Origin: DATMER01 sp963741305
GTDB lineage: Bacteria > Acidobacteriota > Thermoanaerobaculia > Multivoradales > UBA5704
DNA length: 64,000 bases
Direction: 5' to 3'
Assembly: GCA_963741305.1 (NCBI GenBank)
Contig: CAVUHL010000003.1
Span: 7,936,001-8,000,000 of the forward strand
In this document: positions 50,285 to 58,455 of the stretch, in pieces
Layout: the number at the start of each line of letters is the position of its first letter
Numbering within the stretch: the stretch's first letter is position 1
The notes under the pieces: generated by a model
Told to the model about the DNA's origin: nothing
The model's input: only the letters and a program-made list of their open reading frames with translations
Database searches by the model: none
Made by a program: the position numbers and the translations under genes

Positions 50285-52765
50285 CTACGGCGGCCGGTTG
50301 CCTTCCTGCTTCTTCTCGTCCTTGTCGGCGCCGAAGACCTTCTTGAGCCACTTGCGCAGGCCGCTGCGCCTCTTCTCTCCGCCAGCCTCGCGGGTCACGG
50401 TCCCGACGGCCTCCTCGGCCGCATCCGCCACGGCTTCCGCCAGCTCCGCGTCACCCTCTCCGACAGCTTCCGCCACCTCCGTCTCCCAGTAGCTGCCGTG
50501 GCGGTTGCAGACCTCGGTGGGCGCCTCGCCCTCGCGGAAGACCTCGGTCATGGGCGTGGGGCAGTACTCGGTCGCGAGGAGGCCCGTGCCCGGATCGATC
50601 AGCGCCGTGGTCAGGCCCCGCGGCTGGGTAAAGGTGGAGAAGCCGCTGCGCGGCGCCACCTTGGCGGTGAAGCGGACCCAGATGGGCAGCGCGGCGCGGG
50701 CGCCCGACAACCGGGTGGTGGCGTTGTCGTCATAGCCCACCCAGACCACGGTCGCCCGCTCCGGCGAGTAGCCGCCGAACCAGCTGTCCCGCCGCTTGTT
50801 CGTGGTGCCGGTCTTGCCAGCCAGGTCCCCCTTGAGGCCCGAGGCGGCACCGCGGGCCGTGCCGCGCACGAACACACCCTGCAGGAGCGAGGTCACCATG
50901 TAGGCCGACGGCGCCGAGAGCACCCGCTCCGGATCCGCCAGGGAAGCGCCTTCCACCGGCTTGCCATAGCGGTCGAGCACGGCGATGAGCCCGTGCAACG
51001 GCGGCCGGACGCCGCCTGCCGCGAGAGTCGCGTAGACCGTGGCCAGCTCCACCGGGGTTGCCTCGGCCGCTCCGAGCGCCACCGAGGGATAGGGCTCCAT
51101 GTCCGAGGAGATGCCCATGCCGTGCGCGAGCTCGATGATCCGCGGCATGCCTACCTCGATGGCGAGCCGCGCGGTGGCGGGGTTGTAGCTCTTCTCGAGC
51201 GCGCTCCGCACCGTGACCCAGCCGTGGAAGCTGCCGTCGTCGTTCTTCGGGCTCCAGGTCATGGTGGCGAGCCGCACGGTGAGCGGCTCGTCCTCCAGGA
51301 AGGAGGCGGGGGTGACCTTCTTGGCCTCGAAGGCGGCGGCGTAGACGATCGGCTTGAAGGCGCTGCCCGTCTGGCGCATCGCCTGGCCGGCGCGGTCGAA
51401 CTGGCTGGCGCTGTAGCTGCGCCCGCCGATGTAGGCGAGGATGCCGCCGGTCTCGGGATCGAGCGATACCAGGGCGGACTGCAGCGGCCCGGTGCCCTTG
51501 TGCCCCTTCTGATATCCCTTCTCCACGGCCTTGAGCCCCTCCTCGACCGCCTCCTGGGCCGCCTGCTGGTTGCGCCAGTCGAGGGTGGAGAAGAAGACGT
51601 AGCCGCCGTTCGCGAGGTCTTCGACGCCGAAGCGGCGCTGGGCCTCCGCGGCCACCGCGTCGGCGAAGTACGGGGCGCGGCGCCGGACCAGGGGCTCGGG
51701 AGCGACGTTCAGGGGAGAGGCGAGGGCCCTCTCCACGCGCTCGGGCTCGGCGAGCCGGAGCTTGAGCATGCGTTGCAGGACCCAGTCGCGGCGCTCCTTC
51801 GACTTCTCGGGGTGGGCCAGCGGCGAGTAGGCCGCCGGGGCGCGGATCGCGCCGGCCAGGGTGGCGGCCTCGGCCAGGTCGAGCTGGTTCGTATCCTTGC
51901 CGAAGTAGGCGCGCGAGGCGGCGCCCATGCCCATCAGCGAGACCCCGCCGCTGCCGCCCAGGTAGATCTCGTTGAGGTACGCCTCCAGGATCTCTTCCTT
52001 CTCGTAGCGCAGCTCCAGGAGGACGGCGAGGACCAGCTCCTGCCCCTTGCGTCCCCAGGTGCGCTCGTGGGTCAGGTAGAGGTTCTTGACGAGCTGCTGG
52101 GTGAGCGTGCTGCCACCCTGGCGGATCTGGCCGCCCCGGAAGTTGACCCAGACCGCCCGCGCGATGCCGGTGAAGGAGAAGCCCGAGTGGTCGAAGAAGT
52201 TGTCATCCTCGGCCGCGACAACCGCGTTGATCAGGTCCTTGGAGACCTGGTCCACCCGGATCGGCCGGCGTTCGTGCTGCTCGGGGCCATAGTAGGAGGC
52301 CAGGAGCGGCGGCTCGAGGATGACCGAATCGACCTTCTCGCCGTCCTGGCGCAGGGTGGCGATGCGGCTGCCCCGGTAGGTGATCTCGACCAGCCCGCCC
52401 CCCTCGCTGCCGTCCGGCCGCGGGAACCGCCGCAGATGGACGGCGAGGCCGCGGCCGGCCTTGCGGTACCGGCCGGCGGGAAGGGGGTTGGTGTCCGTGT
52501 CCTCCCGGTATCCCTCGGCGCGCAGGTCGGTGATCAGGAGGCTCACCGGATAGCTCCGGCCGGGGGCGATCCGCGTCGCCTTGGCGTACAACCGGGATGG
52601 CTGGCGGAACGTCAGGTCGTCGAACTGGCTCGTGAGCTGCCAGAACGGCCGGATGACGAACGCGCCAACGGCCAAAAGGACCAGCGCGGCGATGGCCCAC
52701 TTCAACCGGGCCCGCCGACGTGGAGCGGGCGGCGGAGGGATGTTCCGAGTGCGGACGGACGGCAT
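50285..52765 (-). CDS. Class A penicillin-binding protein (PBP1b-like)
   Basis: An 826-residue bifunctional peptidoglycan synthase. It has a cytoplasmic Arg/Pro-rich start, one membrane anchor (~20-40), a UB2H-like region (RLYAKATRIAPGRSYPV) and a glycosyltransferase domain (~150-320: AVVAAEDDNFFDHSGFS with the catalytic glutamate, GGSTLTQQLVKNLYL). The transpeptidase domain (~410-690) has SxxK in TGSAFKPIVYAA (~474), SxN in EKSYNPA and KTG in LAGKTGTTNK. The last ~60 residues are an acidic tail then a basic end. ATG 52765 is used; an in-frame TTG at 52786 is possible. Its stop abuts array 3. Confidence 0.93.
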   Translation of the reverse strand: MPSVRTRNIPPPPAPRRRARLKWAIAALVLLAVGAFVIRPFWQLTSQFDDLTFRQPSRLYAKATRIAPGRSYPVSLLITDLRAEGYREDTDTNPLPAGRYRKAGRGLAVHLRRFPRPDGSEGGGLVEITYRGSRIATLRQDGEKVDSVILEPPLLASYYGPEQHERRPIRVDQVSKDLINAVVAAEDDNFFDHSGFSFTGIARAVWVNFRGGQIRQGGSTLTQQLVKNLYLTHERTWGRKGQELVLAVLLELRYEKEEILEAYLNEIYLGGSGGVSLMGMGAASRAYFGKDTNQLDLAEAATLAGAIRAPAAYSPLAHPEKSKERRDWVLQRMLKLRLAEPERVERALASPLNVAPEPLVRRRAPYFADAVAAEAQRRFGVEDLANGGYVFFSTLDWRNQQAAQEAVEEGLKAVEKGYQKGHKGTGPLQSALVSLDPETGGILAYIGGRSYSASQFDRAGQAMRQTGSAFKPIVYAAAFEAKKVTPASFLEDEPLTVRLATMTWSPKNDDGSFHGWVTVRSALEKSYNPATARLAIEVGMPRIIELAHGMGISSDMEPYPSVALGAAEATPVELATVYATLAAGGVRPPLHGLIAVLDRYGKPVEGASLADPERVLSAPSAYMVTSLLQGVFVRGTARGAASGLKGDLAGKTGTTNKRRDSWFGGYSPERATVVWVGYDDNATTRLSGARAALPIWVRFTAKVAPRSGFSTFTQPRGLTTALIDPGTGLLATEYCPTPMTEVFREGEAPTEVCNRHGSYWETEVAEAVGEGDAELAEAVADAAEEAVGTVTREAGGEKRRSGLRKWLKKVFGADKDEKKQEGNRPP

Positions 52766-52855
52766 TCCGGAGGCTCGGGAGTGCAAGAAAGGGACCTACA
52801 CCGCGGCCATCCGTGGCTCTGCGTCTTTCATAGACGAAATTCTATCATCCTGCGC

Positions 52856-55420
52856 TCAGTCGCACCCCCCGAACGCCGCCGTATCCTGGACCGGCCGGAA
52901 GGCCGTGCCCCGGGGATTCTCGTAGACCTTCGAGGCGCCGGTCTTCGTGTCCTCGACCGTGATCCGCATCTCCACGTCGGTCAGGCCGGCGGCGAAGATC
53001 CAGAAGCGGTCGTTGAGGGCGCAGCCGTCCACGACCTTGAGGAGGATCTCGACGTTGCTCTGATTGAAGAACCAGAGGTAGCCGGTGTCGTCCGTCAGCA
53101 GCGCGCCCTGGGTGGGCAGAGGGGTGGCGCCCGGGGCGGTGACGAACTCGGCCGTCACCCGGAAGCGGCCGCCCTTCAGCAGCACGGGCTCGGCGGCCGC
53201 CGTGGACAGCTCCTTCGATGCAACGAGAGCGGTCCCGGGGCCGCAGGCCAGGGCGTTGGTGTCCTGGATCGGCTGGAACGCCTGGCCGGCGGGGCTGTGG
53301 TAGATCTTGACCGCCCCGGTCAGCGAGTCGGCCACGGTGATGTCGGTCCGGACGTTCGTCAGGCCGGCGGCGAAGACCCAGAAGTGGCCGTTGAAGCCGC
53401 AGGCGTCGAGCACCTTGAGCATCACTTCCACATTGGATTCGCTGAAGAAGAAGGCATAGCCCGTGTCGCCGGTCAGGGGCTTGGTGAACCCCGGTCCGGC
53501 GTTTCCCTGCGCCGCCCAGCCCATCTTCACGCGGAAGCGGTCGCCGTTCAGCCGCAGCGAGTCGCCCGCCTGGAGCTCCGCCCGCGCCAGGACGCCGCCC
53601 CCGGCTGAGGAGGCGTACAGGAGGTGCGGGTTCACCGGGTCGAGGACGATGTCCCCCATCTCGAGGCCCGCGAGCCGCCCGTCGTTGAACGGCAGCCAGG
53701 TCGCGCCCGCGTCCGTGCTGCGGACGATCCCTCCCCCGAAGCTGGTGGCATAGAGCCGCGACGTCTGGAAGGGGTCGATGGCGATTCCTTCCACGTTGAA
53801 GAAGGGGATGCCAGTCCCACTGAAAGACCAGGTCGCGCCGCCGTCGGTGCTTTTGTAGAGGATCTCGTTCTGGACCGCGGCGTAGATCACGTTGGCATTC
53901 TTGGGATCGATGGCCAGCGTGTTGATGGCCTGCTCTTCCAGGCCGTCGATGTCGAGGAGCGCCCATGTCGCGCCGCCGTCGGTGCTCTTATACAGGCCGC
54001 TGTCGAAGTCGCTCGCGAACAGGGTCTGCGGCGCGCTCGGGGCGATGACCACAATGCGCGGCGCGAACCCTTCCCCTCCCGGCGAGGCCGGGCTCCAGGT
54101 GATGCCGCCGTTCAGGCTTTTGGAGATTCCCTCGGGGAATCTCGACATATACAGGGTCGAGGGGGTCTGCGGGTCGATGGCAATCCAGTTGCCGCCGGCC
54201 TGGTCGGCGTTGATCAGGACCCAGGTGGCTCCACCGTTCTGGCTGCGGAGGAAGCCCTGGTTGGTGGCGGCATAGAGGAGCGACGGCGTCTTCGGGTCCA
54301 ACGCGAAGGTGCGGACGCCGGAGATGCCGCCGAGCCGGGACCAGGTCGAGCCGGCATCGGTGCTCTTGTACAGGTCACTCAGGCCCACCAGCGTGTACAA
54401 CACCCCGGGCCGGTGCGGGTCCACGGCCACCTGCGTGGCGAGGGTGGCCGTGAGGCCGGCGTTGGAGGGGAGCCAGGCCCCGCCCCCGTTCGTGCTCCTG
54501 TAGATCCCTCCTGAAGTCCCCAGGAGGTAGCTCGATGCCGAGGATGGATCGAAGGCGACGGCGTGGTTGACGAAATGGTCCTCGAACACGGAAGTCCATG
54601 ATCCTCCGGCATTCGTGCTGCGGTACACCTCGAAGAACCCGAGAGCGAGCAGGGTCGAAGGCGACGCGGGATCGATGACGACCGCTCTGACGTGGTCCTG
54701 CGCCAGGCCGGCCGGCGCCCACGTCTGGCCATGGTCGGTCGTCTTGAAGACGCCGTCCGAGGTGGCGGCGTAGAGGATCTGCGTGTTCGTGGGATCGATT
54801 GCCACTCCGTTGAGGGACCCGGCGTGGAGCCCGAGCACCGGGACGAAGGTGCCGCCGGCGTCCTGGCTGAAATAGAGGTCCTTGGAGGTGCCGGCATAGA
54901 CGTGGGACGGCAGGAGCGGATCGACTTTCATGAAGGTGATGAAGGTGAAGTCGTCACTCCCCGGCAGGGTGGCGCCCGGGGTCCAGGACGCGCCGCCGTC
55001 GGTGCTCTTGTAGGTCGCACGCCCGATTGCGGCATAGAGCGCCTGGGGGTTGGACGGCGCCAGGGCCAGGGCGCGGACGAAACCGATGAAGGTAGGCGTC
55101 TGCCAGGTGCGGCCCCCGTCGTCGCTCCTCTGAACACCCTCGAACGTGGCCACATAGAGGGAGCCGGGAGCAACCTCCAGGTCGCCGATGTAGGCGTCGG
55201 TCAGGCCGAAGCTGGCGGCGGTCCAGGTCGCGCCGTGGTCCTCGCTGCGGTAGACGCCGCCGAAGGTGCCGGCATAGACGGTCCCGGGATCGCCCGGATC
55301 GAACACCAGCTCCTCGACGGTGCCGCCAAACGGGCCGCCGGTGGTCCAATGGTTCAAGCCAGCCCGCGCAGGGGCAGTGAAGACGAGGGCCAGACAGGCC
55401 ACGAGCAGGAATCGGCGCAT
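52856..55420 (-). CDS. Secreted BNR/sortilin-type beta-propeller protein, 854 aa
   Basis: A signal peptide (1-20) is followed by ~590 residues of repeated blades of the form YRSEDHGATWT / YKSTDGGASWT (Asp-box/BNR motif S-x-D-x-G-x-x-W), about every 40-45 residues, giving one or two beta-propellers. The C-terminus has two copies of a ~105-residue domain (about 615-720 and 747-854), each with a DTGYxxFF core, then SNVEVMLKVLDAC or SNVEILLKVVDGC, FWVFAAGLT and an ending near AFQPIQDT or AFRPVQDT. I know this C-terminal module from many secreted Acidobacteriota proteins, but its function is unknown. Probably exported; no enzyme motif is seen. Confidence 0.82.
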   Translation of the reverse strand: MRRFLLVACLALVFTAPARAGLNHWTTGGPFGGTVEELVFDPGDPGTVYAGTFGGVYRSEDHGATWTAASFGLTDAYIGDLEVAPGSLYVATFEGVQRSDDGGRTWQTPTFIGFVRALALAPSNPQALYAAIGRATYKSTDGGASWTPGATLPGSDDFTFITFMKVDPLLPSHVYAGTSKDLYFSQDAGGTFVPVLGLHAGSLNGVAIDPTNTQILYAATSDGVFKTTDHGQTWAPAGLAQDHVRAVVIDPASPSTLLALGFFEVYRSTNAGGSWTSVFEDHFVNHAVAFDPSSASSYLLGTSGGIYRSTNGGGAWLPSNAGLTATLATQVAVDPHRPGVLYTLVGLSDLYKSTDAGSTWSRLGGISGVRTFALDPKTPSLLYAATNQGFLRSQNGGATWVLINADQAGGNWIAIDPQTPSTLYMSRFPEGISKSLNGGITWSPASPGGEGFAPRIVVIAPSAPQTLFASDFDSGLYKSTDGGATWALLDIDGLEEQAINTLAIDPKNANVIYAAVQNEILYKSTDGGATWSFSGTGIPFFNVEGIAIDPFQTSRLYATSFGGGIVRSTDAGATWLPFNDGRLAGLEMGDIVLDPVNPHLLYASSAGGGVLARAELQAGDSLRLNGDRFRVKMGWAAQGNAGPGFTKPLTGDTGYAFFFSESNVEVMLKVLDACGFNGHFWVFAAGLTNVRTDITVADSLTGAVKIYHSPAGQAFQPIQDTNALACGPGTALVASKELSTAAAEPVLLKGGRFRVTAEFVTAPGATPLPTQGALLTDDTGYLWFFNQSNVEILLKVVDGCALNDRFWIFAAGLTDVEMRITVEDTKTGASKVYENPRGTAFRPVQDTAAFGGCD

Positions 55421-55486
55421 CTCATCACCTCCGGGAAGGCCCGATTATACCGGAGGGGCGGCCGGGCTGCTATCATCCTCGGCTCT

Positions 55487-57421
55487 ATGATTTCGGTTTC
55501 AGACCTCGGCAAGTCCTTCGGACAGCAGACCCTCTTCGAGGGGGTGTCGCTGCAATTCAACCCTGGCAACAAATATGGCCTCGTGGGGGCCAACGGCTCG
55601 GGCAAGTCCACGTTCCTGCGCATGCTGACCGGCGACGAGCTGACCAGCGATGGCACGATCAACATGCCCAAGCGCCTCAAGCTGGGCGTGCTCAAGCAGG
55701 ATCACTTCCGCTACGAGCACATGCCCATCCTCGAGGTCGCCATGATGGGCAACCACGAGGTGTGGGAGGCGATGATGGAGAAGGAACGCCTCCTCGAGAA
55801 CGCCGACACCGAGTTCGACGCCGAGCGCTATGCCGACGTCGAGGACCTCATCCTGCGCCACGACGGCTACACCCTCGAATCGCGGGCGGGCGAGATCCTG
55901 GAAGGGCTCGGCATCCCGACCGAGGTGCACCGCAATCCCCTGTCGACGCTCTCGGGCGGCTTCAAGCTGCGCGTGCTCCTCGCCCAGGTGCTGGCGGCCG
56001 ACCCCGACGCCCTGCTCCTCGACGAGCCCACGAACCACCTGGACATCCTCTCCATCCGCTGGCTGGAGAAGTTCCTGATGGACTACAAGGGCACCGCCGT
56101 CGTCATCTCCCACGACCATCGCTTCCTCGACAACATCTGCACCCACATCGTCGACGTTGATTACGAGACGATCATCCTCTATCCCGGCAACTACACGGCC
56201 TTCATGGAGGCCAAGGTGGGGAACCGGGACCGCAAGGAGGCGGAGATCGAGAAGCGGGAGTCGGAGATCGCCCGCCACAAGGAGTTCGTGGACCGCTTCA
56301 AGGCCAAGGCGACCAAGGCGCGCCAGGCGCAGAGCAAGATGAAGATGATGGAGAAGATCGTCATCGAGCGTCTGCCCCAGACTTCGCGCCGCTATCCGAC
56401 CTTCAAGTTCAAGCAGGTCCGCCCGAGCGGCCGGCAGGCGCTGGAGATCGAAGGGATCTCCAAGTCCTACGGCGACAACCAGGTGCTCAAGGACGTCTCG
56501 CTGCGGGTCGAGCGCGGCGACCGCATCGCCATCATCGGCCCCAACGGCATCGGCAAGTCCACCCTGCTCAAGATCGCGGTGGGCGAGGTCGAGGCCGACG
56601 CGGGCCGGATCGAGTGGGGATACGAGACCTACCCCGGCTACTTCTCCCAGGATCACAACGAGGTGCCCAAGGGGAGCAAGCAGACGGTCGAGGCTTGGCT
56701 ATGGGAAGCCATCCCCGGCCAGCCCATCGGCTTCGTGCGCGGCAACCTCGGCATGGTGCTGTTCTCGGGCGACGACGTAAAGAAGCCGCTGGGAGGCCTC
56801 TCCGGAGGCGAGGCGGCCCGCCTGGTCTTCTGCAAGCTGTCCGTGACCAAGCCGAACGTCCTGATCCTGGACGAGCCCACGAACCACCTGGACCTGGAAG
56901 CCATCGAGGCCCTGGTCGAGGGGCTGCGGGAGTACGACGGCACGCTGATCTTCGTCTCGCACGACCGCTGGTTCGTGCAGCAGCTCGCGAACCGCATCCT
57001 GGAGATCTCGCCCAAGGGGATCCAGGACTTCCGCGGCACCTACGAGGAGTACCTGGAGCGGCTGGGCGACGACCACCTGGACGCGGATGCGGTCCTGCGC
57101 ATGAAGCGCGAGCAAAAAAAGAAAGCCGCGGCCACGGCCACGGCGAAGAGCAACGGCACCGCGCCGGACGACAAGCAGCGCCAGCGCCTGCTCAAGGACC
57201 TCACCAAGCGCCGCGACGAGCTGACCGCCCAGGTCGAGCAGTCCGAGAACCGCGTCCACGCCATCAACGAGATGTTCTGCGATCCCACCTTCTTCGACCG
57301 CACCTCGCGCGAGCAGGTGAAGAAGCTCGAAGGCGAGCAGAAGTCCCTGTCCGAGAAGGTCGAGAAGCTCATGGGCGAATGGGAGAAGATCGAGGAGCAG
57401 ATCGCGGAGCTGGGGACGTAG
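55487..57421 (+). CDS. ABC-F family ATPase
   Basis: A cytoplasmic protein with two ABC domains and no membrane part, 644 residues. Domain 1 (~1-250) has VGANGSGKST, LSGGFKLRVLLA and LLLDEPTNHLDI. The linker (~250-310) is a charged alpha-helical arm. Domain 2 (~320-535) has IGPNGIGKST, LSGGEAARLVF and LILDEPTNHLDL. The C-terminus adds a long coiled coil (~545-644). ABC-F proteins act on the ribosome; this resembles the YbiT/EttA housekeeping branch rather than a resistance type. There is no Shine-Dalgarno; TATCAT lies ten bases before the ATG. Confidence 0.9.
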   Translation: MISVSDLGKSFGQQTLFEGVSLQFNPGNKYGLVGANGSGKSTFLRMLTGDELTSDGTINMPKRLKLGVLKQDHFRYEHMPILEVAMMGNHEVWEAMMEKERLLENADTEFDAERYADVEDLILRHDGYTLESRAGEILEGLGIPTEVHRNPLSTLSGGFKLRVLLAQVLAADPDALLLDEPTNHLDILSIRWLEKFLMDYKGTAVVISHDHRFLDNICTHIVDVDYETIILYPGNYTAFMEAKVGNRDRKEAEIEKRESEIARHKEFVDRFKAKATKARQAQSKMKMMEKIVIERLPQTSRRYPTFKFKQVRPSGRQALEIEGISKSYGDNQVLKDVSLRVERGDRIAIIGPNGIGKSTLLKIAVGEVEADAGRIEWGYETYPGYFSQDHNEVPKGSKQTVEAWLWEAIPGQPIGFVRGNLGMVLFSGDDVKKPLGGLSGGEAARLVFCKLSVTKPNVLILDEPTNHLDLEAIEALVEGLREYDGTLIFVSHDRWFVQQLANRILEISPKGIQDFRGTYEEYLERLGDDHLDADAVLRMKREQKKKAAATATAKSNGTAPDDKQRQRLLKDLTKRRDELTAQVEQSENRVHAINEMFCDPTFFDRTSREQVKKLEGEQKSLSEKVEKLMGEWEKIEEQIAELGT

Positions 57422-57424
57422 GGG

Positions 57425-57430
57425 TAGAAT
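57425..57430 (+). promoter_or_regulatory. -10 box of the MenA/MenT-like operon
   Basis: TAGAAT ends exactly six bases before the ATG at 57437, the same geometry as the antitoxin at 1247. This predicts a leaderless transcript for the antitoxin. Confidence 0.5.
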
Positions 57431-57436
57431 CGGCCC

Positions 57437-57667
57437 ATGAGCGGGATCGATGACTCCGCAGCCATTCAGGCCCGAGCCCGAGCTACCTTCGAGCTCTATG
57501 AATTCGCCGAGATGGTCATGAGGCAGAACCTCCACCGCCGCTTCCCGGAAGAGCGCGGCGAACAGATCGAGCGCCGCCTCGTTTCCTGGCTGCGTAAAGA
57601 GCCGCGGGAGCGCTGGGACGGTTCCGTTCCACCGGCCGGCCCTCTGCCCGAGCCCAACCCGAAGTGA
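57437..57667 (+). CDS. Small antitoxin-like protein (Rv0078B/MenA type), 76 aa
   Basis: A helical protein with RATFELYEFAEMVMRQNLHRR and EERGEQIERRLVSWLRKEP, the pattern I associate with Rv0078B-related antitoxins (MenA of MenA-MenT systems). It is followed, with a four-base overlap, by a nucleotidyltransferase-fold gene, the expected MenT partner. MenA antitoxins block MenT, in some cases through phosphorylation. The call depends on the pairing as much as on sequence. Confidence 0.65.
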   Translation: MSGIDDSAAIQARARATFELYEFAEMVMRQNLHRRFPEERGEQIERRLVSWLRKEPRERWDGSVPPAGPLPEPNPK

Positions 57668-58251
57668 ACCGCCTTGAAAAGGCGCTGACCCGTCTCGCGG
57701 GAGACCTTCAGGGCCTCGGCCTCCGCTGGGCTCTGGTCGGCGGCATGGCGGTCTCGATCCGCGCCGAGCCCAGGACGACTCAGGATGTCGACGTGGCGGT
57801 CGCCGTCGGAAGCGATCCCGAGGCCGAGAGGATCACTCTCTCGCTCAAGCTGCGAGGCTATCAACCACAGCCCGTGCAGCACTTCGTCGAGGCCGCCGAT
57901 GGCCGGCTCAGTGCTGCGCGGCTTCTGTGCCCTGGAGACGAGGAGAGCGCGGTCGGGGTGGACCTGCTCTTCGCCTTCTCAGGGATTGAGGAAGAGATCG
58001 TGACCTCAGCCGAGACCTGGGAGATTCTCCCCGGCCTGCGGGTCCCGCTTGCACGGACCGAGCACCTGATCGCCCTCAAGATCCTGGCCGGACGCTTCAA
58101 AGACCTGGCGGATGCCCACCTTCTCTGGAATCACGCGCGCCCCGACTCCCGGGCTCGCGTTGCCGAGATCCTGGAGCTGATCCAGGAGCGCGGCTTTCAC
58201 CGGGGAAAGGACCTCCAGGGCGAATTCGCGCGTGTCTTGGAGTCCGAGTGA
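57664..58251 (+). CDS. Nucleotidyltransferase-fold toxin (AbiEii/MenT type), 195 aa
   Basis: The N-terminal motif LRWALVGGMAVSIRAEPRTTQDVDVAVAV is the nucleotidyltransferase signature (GG...S, then D-x-D, with the two aspartates in QDVDVA). A third acidic residue is likely in GVDLLFAF (~100). MenT enzymes add nucleotides to the 3' end of tRNA and stop translation. The C-terminal half has HLIALKILAGRFKDLADAHLL, typical of AbiEii-like proteins. The GTG start overlaps the antitoxin stop by four bases. A hairpin terminator follows 20 bases after the stop. Confidence 0.75.
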   Translation: MNRLEKALTRLAGDLQGLGLRWALVGGMAVSIRAEPRTTQDVDVAVAVGSDPEAERITLSLKLRGYQPQPVQHFVEAADGRLSAARLLCPGDEESAVGVDLLFAFSGIEEEIVTSAETWEILPGLRVPLARTEHLIALKILAGRFKDLADAHLLWNHARPDSRARVAEILELIQERGFHRGKDLQGEFARVLESE

Positions 58252-58271
58252 GGGATTGACGCCGGAAACAT

Positions 58272-58334
58272 GCGGGTAGAGGGGTCTACCCGCTCCTTTT
58301 GAGCCCTCTACCCAGCGGGTAGAGGCTTCCACCC
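58272..58334. repeat. Short decayed 21-bp array with terminator hairpins (array 4)
   Basis: GCGGGTAGA-GGGG-TCTACCCGC (58272-58293) is a perfect nine-pair hairpin followed by TCCTTTT, suitable as a terminator for the toxin operon. A second hairpin, CCTCTACCC-AGC-GGGTAGAGG, lies at 58305-58325. The TCTACCC or TCCACCC motif recurs at 58285, 58307 and 58328, spaced 22 and 21 bases. The core GGTAGA/TCTACC matches the unit of array 2. Confidence 0.65.
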
Positions 58335-58455
58335 GCTTCTTTCTTGCCTGATCATCCTCGTTGCCGCCGCGAATCAGCTCGGTCTATGCGCTGTTATCTA
58401 TGAGCGTGGCAGAATGGATGCCCCCTTGCGGGGAGAGAGACCGGGGAAGGAGACC

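Noticed and set aside
49984..50346. 120-residue LYRGVTP-repeat protein on the plus strand
   Set aside because: There is no ribosome-binding site, it overlaps the PBP1 end antisense, and the opposite strand is equally open. It is better explained as a DNA repeat array.
50498..53608. 1036-residue plus-strand frame opposite PBP1
   Set aside because: It is an antisense shadow with Arg/Gly-rich composition and no domain; the minus strand encodes PBP1.
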